DNA of 64,000 nucleotides from assembly GCA_030512335.1 (NCBI GenBank), contig JAULSU010000003.1:3162001-3226000 (forward strand), written 5' to 3'. Below the pieces are notes generated by a model, which was given only the letters and a program-made list of their open reading frames with translations, made no database searches and was not told the DNA's origin. Each line of letters starts with the position of its first letter. Positions within the stretch are counted from its first letter, which is position 1. Below are positions 57,290-64,000 of the stretch, in pieces. Source of the stretch: Immersiella caudata (taxonomy: Eukaryota > Ascomycota > Sordariomycetes > Sordariales > Lasiosphaeriaceae). Position numbers and translations under genes: made by a program.

Positions 57290-59318
57290 ATGAGGCTATC
57301 GTCTGCTTTGGTTGCCGCCTTGCTCGGCTTGGCGGCTGCCCATGGCGACCACGATGGTCAACACATCCCTAGGCTCTTAGGAGGCAGAAAGTTTCTCGCC
57401 GACCTGAGATCTCGTCAAGGGGTAGCAGACATTCCTCGCGCGGCTGCAAGAGTGGCTGCAAGAGCGCCCATGGGGCCTGCAAGACGACCAGGCAGTCTTC
57501 ACAAACGTCAAATCGACGACAATGTTGACGGTCCCTGTGGGCCCGGTATTGGGAGCTGCGCGGTGGGCTACTGCTGCTCTTATGGAGGGTAGGTCTTTTT
57601 CTTCGGGTCTTTGTACCTAGGGGCTAACATAATTTGTAGGTGGTGCGGAAAAGCAAAGGACTACTGTTCTGCCCCTGACTGCCAGATCAACTACGGGTCT
57701 GGCTGCGACGGCGTAGGCCCTCATTCCCCATCGCAACAGTTATATTCTTGTGCTTACCTCTCGCTCAGAATAAAAAGCCGCAAGGTTTGGATACGTTTTC
57801 CATCTCTCGTCCAAAAGTGGGCAGGGTGCTCTATGGCGGCGCAGGGATCTACGAGTGTGTGAGGACTGGTGACATTGCCCTTACATATGACGACGGTCCT
57901 TATCTTTATACAAATGATCTGCTAGACAAAATGAAGGTCTGTGGTTGGTTTACTTGGCACGCACAGCTTCGCAGCTACTAACAGATGTCAGAGCTACGGA
58001 GCAAAGGCTACTTTCTTTATCACGGGAAACAACCTCGGAAAGGGCATGATCAACGACCCATCTACCATCTATCCCGCTATTATTCGGGTAAGATCTGCTG
58101 CTTCTTACTTTGATTGTGATGCTCGGTTCTGATTGGCGTCTTCAGAGGATGCATGCGGAAGGGCACCAGATCGCCAGCCATACCTGGTCGCACGAAAATG
58201 CCAGCCAGATGACCAACACGCAGTTTACGAACCAAATGATATGGAACGAAATAGCCATTAATTCGCTGTTGGGGTTTTTCCCGACGTACATGAGGTGAGA
58301 TTGCCATTTCTTCGTCGGACGCAGGTCTAACGCGGGATACAGACCCCCTTATTCGATCTGCGAAAGAAACTGTCAAAATATTCTCGCCACTCTGGGCTAT
58401 CACACGATATACTTCGATTTGGATACCGCTGGCTATTTGAATGACGGTCCAAAGCAGATACAGACCAGCAAGAACATTTGGGATCAGGCCATGCGGACAT
58501 CTGACCCCGAAGACGACTCTTTCTTGCAAATTGAGCACGACATCCACGAACAAGTGGTGTACAATTTAACGGACTACATCCTCACTTCGTTATTTTCACA
58601 TGGCTATAGGGCAGTCACGGTTGGAGAATGCTTAGGAGACCCGGTCGAGAATTGGTATCGGTCTGGTCCAGCCGGTTCCATCATCATACCGACTTCTCGC
58701 GTCAACCCCGGCGGCACGACGTCTACAACCCGCACTTCGGTCTCTATCCGGACCACAGTCTCGAGCCGCACTTCGGTCTCGACCCGCTCCACGATTCCCT
58801 TCCCAACAACACGCACTACAACCCAGCCTACGATACGGACCACGATTCCAATCACTACCCGATCTGTAATCCAACCTACAACCACACCGACACCGACACC
58901 AATCATTCAGCCTACTAGAAGCACCATCGCCACCCGCCCTGTCAGCACTCGCGGTCCAAGCACGGACGGCACCTGCGGCAATGGAATCACTTGCTCCGGG
59001 ACCCGCTATGGTGCCTGCTGTTCTGCTTTCGGCTACTGCGGCACAGGTGATGACTTCTGCTTCCTGGGCAACGGATGCCAAGCTTCATGGGGATACTGCG
59101 AGGGAGGCGAATCCGCACCCCCCACCGCCACAGGCTCGCCTCCGCCAATCGGAGGGGTTAGTGTCAGCAGGGATGGGAGATGCGGCGCGTTGAGCATGCA
59201 GACGTGCTCAGGGAGCACGTTTGGGAGTTGTTGCGGTGCGGATAATACCTGTAGTACCACCACGCTGGGGTGTTTGGCTATTCTGGGCTGCCAGAAGGAC
59301 TATGGGTATTGTGTTTAA
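57290..59318 (+). CDS. Secreted chitin deacetylase (CE4) with three CBM18 modules
   Basis: Removes acetyl groups from chitin, giving chitosan at the cell wall. Exons: 57290-57588, 57640-57712, 57769-57936, 57992-58087, 58146-58294, 58343-59318 (1761 nt, 586 aa). Domains: signal peptide 1-18 (MRLSSALVAALLGLAAAH); Arg/Ala-rich propeptide ending in a Kex2-type KR site (SLHKR-QIDDN); CBM18 with the Cys pattern GPCGPGIGSC...WCG; NodB domain; Thr/Arg-rich linker about 380-470; a full CBM18 near 471-515; and a degenerate one near 540-586. NodB motifs are present: TYDDGP (Asp165-Asp166), SHTWSH (His224, His228), RPPYS (Arg262) and IEHDIHE; motif 4 is altered (DLDTAGYLND). Several sequons are visible. 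The C-terminus ends in YCV with no GPI signal. It may also mask the fungus's own chitin from plant receptors (inference). Confidence 0.92.
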
Positions 59319-60035
59319 AAGGGGTGTGAGGGATGGGAGGAGCGGATATATAAACGGAGCATCATGTACATACGCTGTTTTGCATGTCGTGTATCATTGT
59401 TGACAAGTAGAGGAGGTTGTGGGCGGCATCTACCTTTTAGTCTTGGGGTCTGGATGGTCATTTGTAAATAGAAAGGAAAAGTGGAAAACAACGCCGCAGT
59501 ATCAAGAAATATCACAGATATTGTTCATATCATCGTTTTCCTACATGTTCATACATGATCATAGCCGGCGGTGCCAGCCCCCAAGCCCTAGATTGAGAAT
59601 GTCGAGCAGCGTGATCCATCCGATGCCTCCCAGCCGGAACAGCCCCTGATTACCACCCAACCAAGCCCAAATCCCAAACCCGAGGCTAAGAAAACAAAGA
59701 CAGGAAGTCGTGCATCCACACGACTACCATCAATCGAACCAAGAACCAAAAGATATCCCTATTGTCATATGCGCACCCAAAGAAAACATACAGGGCTCGC
59801 TAATGAATATGTCCAATAAGAAACAAATAACTCCACCTTCGCCCCGCTGGTTATAAAACGACAACAAGAAGACCACTGACTGTGCACCAATGAGAAGACG
59901 GAAATGCCAGAGATAGATAGGTACCCTCAATCAAAAACCAGGGAGAGGAGAGAGCACACACTCAGGCACGCGCAGAAAGCAGAAAAATACGACCCCTTTA
60001 TCAGCTCCGATTCTCATAACCTGGAACAAACGCAG
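59319..60035. other. Convergent 3' flanks, no gene recognised
   Basis: Lies between the stop codons of the chitin deacetylase (plus) and C2H2 (minus) genes. It is AT-rich with no coding signal, consistent with two 3' untranslated regions. Confidence 0.6.
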
Positions 60036-62680
60036 CTACAGAGTCCAATCGATGTCATTGAGAAACTGCATATCGTCAAACGACGGCTCGCCAGCCTGCT
60101 GCTGGTTCTGAGCTTGCTGTTGCTGCTGCGGCGCCTCAGCCATAAACGTATTTTGATGTTGTTGTTGTTGTTGTTGCTGATGTTGGGTTTGGGCCGGCCC
60201 AGACATCATGACGGGTTTCCATGGGAAACCTGCGGGTTGCTGATCATGTTGATTGTGGTGATAGGTAAGCGTAGACATGCTACTGCTGTTGCGATGGTGC
60301 CCACGAGGATTGGCTACTCCAGGCAAGCCGCTGATGTCGCCGAAGCTTCCGTGGCGGTGGTGACCTCCCAGACTGACGTAGCCCGAGTCTGAGGTCGGGG
60401 GCTTCACCGCTCGAGATTGAGGGTTGTCGGTCTTTCCGTCAGCGGCGGGCTCGTAATCGTCGGTTGGGAGAGGAGGGCTGTTGGTGACGTGGTGCACGGT
60501 GGATCTAGATGTTGAACTCACGTCCGAGTTTTGGCGAGAGAGGTTCTCGTGTGGCTCGTTCATCAGGCCGTCAATATCTACCTCTGGTGGCTGAGAACCC
60601 ATGTGCTGGACGAGGCTATCTCGGTCTGAAGGGGCTGACCGTCTCGTCAGGGTCCGTTGTCTAGATGGGCCTGCGACGGTGAGGGTTGAAGAGCTCCCTG
60701 CCAACACTGCCAAAGGGTCGGCCCTCGGCCCTTGAGCAACGCTTCCAAAGGCCGATGCGCTCTGGTATGTTCGTGAAACCAAAAGTGCGTTGGCCATCCT
60801 CTCCAGCTGTTGATTCTTCTGGCGGAGCTCGTCGCGTTCCCGCTGAAGTCGCTCGTAATCTTGAAGGGAGATTGTACCGCCCTCATGGCTAGCGCTCGTG
60901 AGTGCTGGCGGTTGAGGGAGAAAGGGAGTCGCGAGCGGCGCTGACGTGGGCGACAGGGGCTCATCCCAGGTGGTCCCCTCCACGCCAGCAGCAAAGAAAC
61001 CGCTTTGCCGGCTTGGACTTCGCCTCAGCTCATCCCGGGCTTCTGCCTGTCCGACACCTTGGAGAGTCTGCCCCATCGTGTCCGGATTGGTGCTGGGGTC
61101 GATGAGAGGCGTGAAACTGTCGCAGAGTACCTGCCACTTCTCCCTCTTTCCCTTGGAGACCTTTTCGCACGTGTTGGAAGTGTGCTGTTCGAACGAGTCG
61201 CGCTGGAAAAATTGTCGCCAGCACCGCCTGCAGACTCCAACCCTAGGGTGAGGATAGTCTTCCTCTTCGATGTCAAACGAAGATATCGCCTCTTTGGTCA
61301 CGGTGAGGCGATGCGCTGGTCTGCCAAGGTGCCGTCTACGATTGGTTGTCAGCAGCGATAGGTGTTGGGATCAGAGAGGAAAAAAACTCACACCAGGGTG
61401 GAGATGTCTCGGTGCGATGAGTGGCACGGCGAGTATTTCTCCTTTTGATCCCTATCGCTGTTCGATAGCAGGCGTTAGCAATTGGCACCCGAACCTCGAG
61501 CTCCGGGGCGCCTGCTTCTGGAACGGCCAGCTTCGGGTATGGTGACGTACTAGATGTGTGGGTGTGCGAAACGAAATATGTCTGGCATCGTACTGTCGGT
61601 GAACTCTTCTACGCCAGACTTGAGCTTCTTCTCTGGTCGATGACCATCGTCGTCCGAGCCACGACGTCGCAGGTTGGTTTGATTCCAACCCATCTGACCA
61701 GGCGGTGCAGGCGGGCCCGTGTAGTCGAGCCCGGCGCTGTGCGGCGTGTGAAACTGCGAACTGTACGCAGTAGACGGACCTCTCCGACTGTCGGTAGGAG
61801 AATCCGCTGGTGCGGACCCAGTATCGCTACCTCCATTCCAGGAATAACGATCCATGGTGAGCCCTGGTGGCTCTGCCTTCACAGGACTGCTCATCGCCGA
61901 CAATCGGTGGCCGTCAAGTCTTGAGTAGCCAGGTCCGGGGAGCTGATTGTACTGTTGCAGAGACGGATCGATCATGGATTCAGGGTGTCCCAACCCCTTT
62001 TCGGAAGCGCGGTTATAAGTCTCGGTGAACATGTCTAGCGCCGACTGATTCTTGAGCAGCCGTGTGGTGGGAGATGTCCAGGGAAGGAAAACGCGTGACT
62101 CGTCGTCATCGGTAGGTTCGTAGTTGCGGCTGAGGTGCTCACCGGGTGGTCCCAGGATGATGGGCTGGTCTGCATCCTCCGGGAAGAGCACAAAGTCGGA
62201 ACCAAACGGAGGAGCAGACGAGGGTTGAAATGTCGTCGAAGCGGTCTGGGGACTATTATCCAAAGCCGTAGGTATGGTCTGCACAGGCCGGGACTGGGAG
62301 CTGGGTCCTTGCGAAACCAACCGCTTTCCGTTGGACTTGCTTCTCTGGTAGTTCCATCCGTGTTTCTTCTCCATGTGTTGTTTGCAGTTTGATTCTCGCT
62401 TGGACTCGTAGGTGCATGGTGGGAACACACATGCGAAGGTCCTCGGAGCGGCAGAGTGCTTGTCGTTGACGTGCCGCTCAAGCTCCTTGGCCGTTGGCCA
62501 GCCATGCTCGTGATACTTGCAACCCTGAACTTCACATTTGAACGGGCGGCTGTGGGATTTGGCGTGCTTGTTCAGATCGCACAGGCGGGGAAACTCCTTC
62601 CGGCAGTGAGGGCATACTTGCGGGACCGCGGCGACGACGCCGGGCCCCGGCCCCGGCTCGGCAACGGATGAAGACATCAT
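60036..62680 (-). CDS. C2H2 zinc-finger protein with glutamine-rich C-terminus
   Basis: Exons 62680-61551, 61457-61392 and 61335-60036 (2496 nt, 831 aa). The two short introns (93 and 56 nt; GTACGT and GTGAGT donors) join PDIFRFAHPHIY to DRDQKEKYSPCHSSH and RDISTLV to RHLGRPAHRLTV. Three N-terminal fingers: VCPHCRKEFPRLCDLNKHAKSH (first C at residue 23), FKCEVQGCKY...HVNDKH and FACVFPPCTYESK...HMEKKH. A further degenerate finger follows the second intron (VCRRCWRQFFQRDSFEQHTSN). A coiled coil (QDYERLQRERDELRQKNQQLER) comes next, then a Ser/His-rich region with two polyglutamine tracts and the acidic-aromatic end FLNDIDWTL, which looks like an activation motif. It is probably a nuclear regulator. 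Two ATGs are adjacent at the start; the first is used. Confidence 0.9.
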
Positions 62681-64000
62681 ACCGTTGTAGCAGGTCGGCG
62701 GTGGGTCACAGAGAGGACCCGATGATTTTCGGCTACAGTAGGGGCCGTGGCAACTTTCTGTGTCTGTGAGGCGTAACGGCTTTTGGATAAGACTGGTCAA
62801 CCTAAGGTGGTGGATGAGGAAGGAGAAGTGCCACTCACGAGACCAAGACAATGTGCCTGTTGTCACCTGACGTGTCGAGGGGACAGTATGACTCGATGTG
62901 AGCGGCAGAAGGCTGCGTTCTCAGGCGGCCTCTATAGGTTGCCTCTGTGTCACAGTAGGCAGCCACACTCTTGGTGGGGGGGGGAGGGGGGTCTCTGCCT
63001 GGGTGCTCGGTGAAGGATCAAGTTGGATATATAGGTACGAGGTGCGCTCCTTCCCGGGACGCTAAAAACAAGGCGCGATGACGACGGAGAAGAGATGGGG
63101 CAAGATAATATAGGCAGGTTAACACAAGGAGGGAGGCTCAGGACTCAGAGAGTTGATCTCGAAGCCGCAAAAACTGGGGTAGAAGGGGTGAGGATAAACC
63201 ACAGCCTCAGTGGGCTAACGGCTAGCGTTGCAGTGCAACGGGAGGGCAAACGACTGTGAGCCAAGGAAAAGGAGTTCTGCGTCAAAGCATCACCTCTGGC
63301 CCCTGCCACGAGCGTGCACCAAAGAGTGAGGGCTTGTGCTGGAATGCATGGGTTCGTTAACAGGTCGAACGGCGAGAACATTCAGGATCCAATCTGAAGG
63401 GGGAAGCAACGGGGGCGGCGTCCATTTTGACAGCGAGCCTCACCAAACACCGACGCATCAGCAGCTGCGCATTTCCTGCGCAGTCCGCGTGGTATTGGCC
63501 CAAGGCATGAGGGGACCGCTCAAGGCTGTCCAACTGGTCGGTCCTAGACGCAACGGGGACTCGAGTGAGGCCTCAAGGCTGCACGGGCCGTGTGCAATCG
63601 CCTTGCAGGGCTGGACCGCGACCGCGCCAGCCAATTGTCGTGCGGGGGATCACCCGTGTCGCCTGCGTTGTGACAGGCGTGACAGTCCTGGACTTGGCCG
63701 CGGACGGGCTCCCTGACAGGTCCCGCCAAAATCGACCTGTCGTCATACCGAACTCGTGGGCCGCGACGGCGGCAACGCAGGGCCTCGTAGGACTGTCCAG
63801 GCGGTCGGCACGCCCTCTGCCTCGCTTTCGAGGACACGTTCGTCCTCACGACCCCCATTCCCAAAATAACCTGATCAGGGACCGCCGTACCAATTCTCCG
63901 TCGGCGGCAACTATTGCTGCTTTTGCACCCTTGCAAGAGAACAGCAGATTGTATGGCTTTCGTCTTTGCCTTGGAAGGCATCCTGGTCGATGTCCTCAGG
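62681..64000. other. Upstream flank of the C2H2 gene to the window edge
   Basis: No protein family is recognised. A G-rich run (G9-A-G6) lies near 62975-62990, about 300 bp upstream of the C2H2 start codon, and could form a quadruplex. The remainder to 64000 shows only short mixed frames; a gene crossing the right edge cannot be judged. Confidence 0.5.

Overview
The window reads as nuclear DNA of a filamentous ascomycete (Pezizomycotina, most likely Sordariomycetes; this is inference from gene content). Reasons: short spliceosomal introns (about 48-165 nt) with GTAAGT/GTGAGT/GTATGT/GTTTGT-type donors, CTAAC/CTGAC branch sites and CAG/TAG acceptors; roughly 55% GC by eye; AVO1, SEC12, a fungal STAND-type N domain joined to ankyrin repeats, and a chitin deacetylase with CBM18 modules. 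I found no transposon ORF, no AT-rich RIP-like block, no rRNA, no CRISPR array and no convincing tRNA.

Layout. 2.3-10.6 kb: one 11-exon gene for a giant USP-family deubiquitinase (2572 aa). 12.4-14.5 kb: conserved fungal protein of unknown role. 14.8-16.1 kb (minus): PRCC-domain protein, divergent from 16.6-19.2 kb AVO1/Sin1 (TORC2). 20.4-20.9 kb: small Ser/Ala-rich secreted, probably GPI-anchored protein with a GC-AG intron. 21.4-22.5 kb (minus): NFKBIL1-like protein. 26.3-28.2 kb (minus): bZIP regulator, lying between a 3.8 kb microsatellite-bearing gap and an 8.8 kb gene-free stretch. 37.0-38.0 kb: SMP-30/gluconolactonase-type hydrolase. 39.0-40.8 kb: unknown protein with an acidic N-terminus. 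41.4-43.8 kb (minus): LMBR1-type membrane protein, divergent from 44.3-46.0 kb aldehyde dehydrogenase. 46.5-48.3 kb: SEC12. 48.6-50.0 kb (minus) and 51.0-52.1 kb (plus): a head-to-head pair of paralogous DUF5672 glycosyltransferase-like genes. 52.2-54.5 kb (minus): STAND-type N domain plus ankyrin protein. 57.3-59.3 kb: chitin deacetylase. 60.0-62.7 kb (minus): C2H2 zinc-finger protein with glutamine tracts.

No biosynthetic cluster or defence island is evident; most genes are core housekeeping or signalling. The accessory-looking part is 48.5-59.3 kb: duplicated DUF5672 genes with an unusual bidirectional promoter, the NLR-like ankyrin gene ending 12 bp from one of them, and a chitin-remodelling enzyme. 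All exon structures were assembled by hand from reading frame, splice phase and family expectation; every coding sum given is divisible by three, but none has transcript support here.
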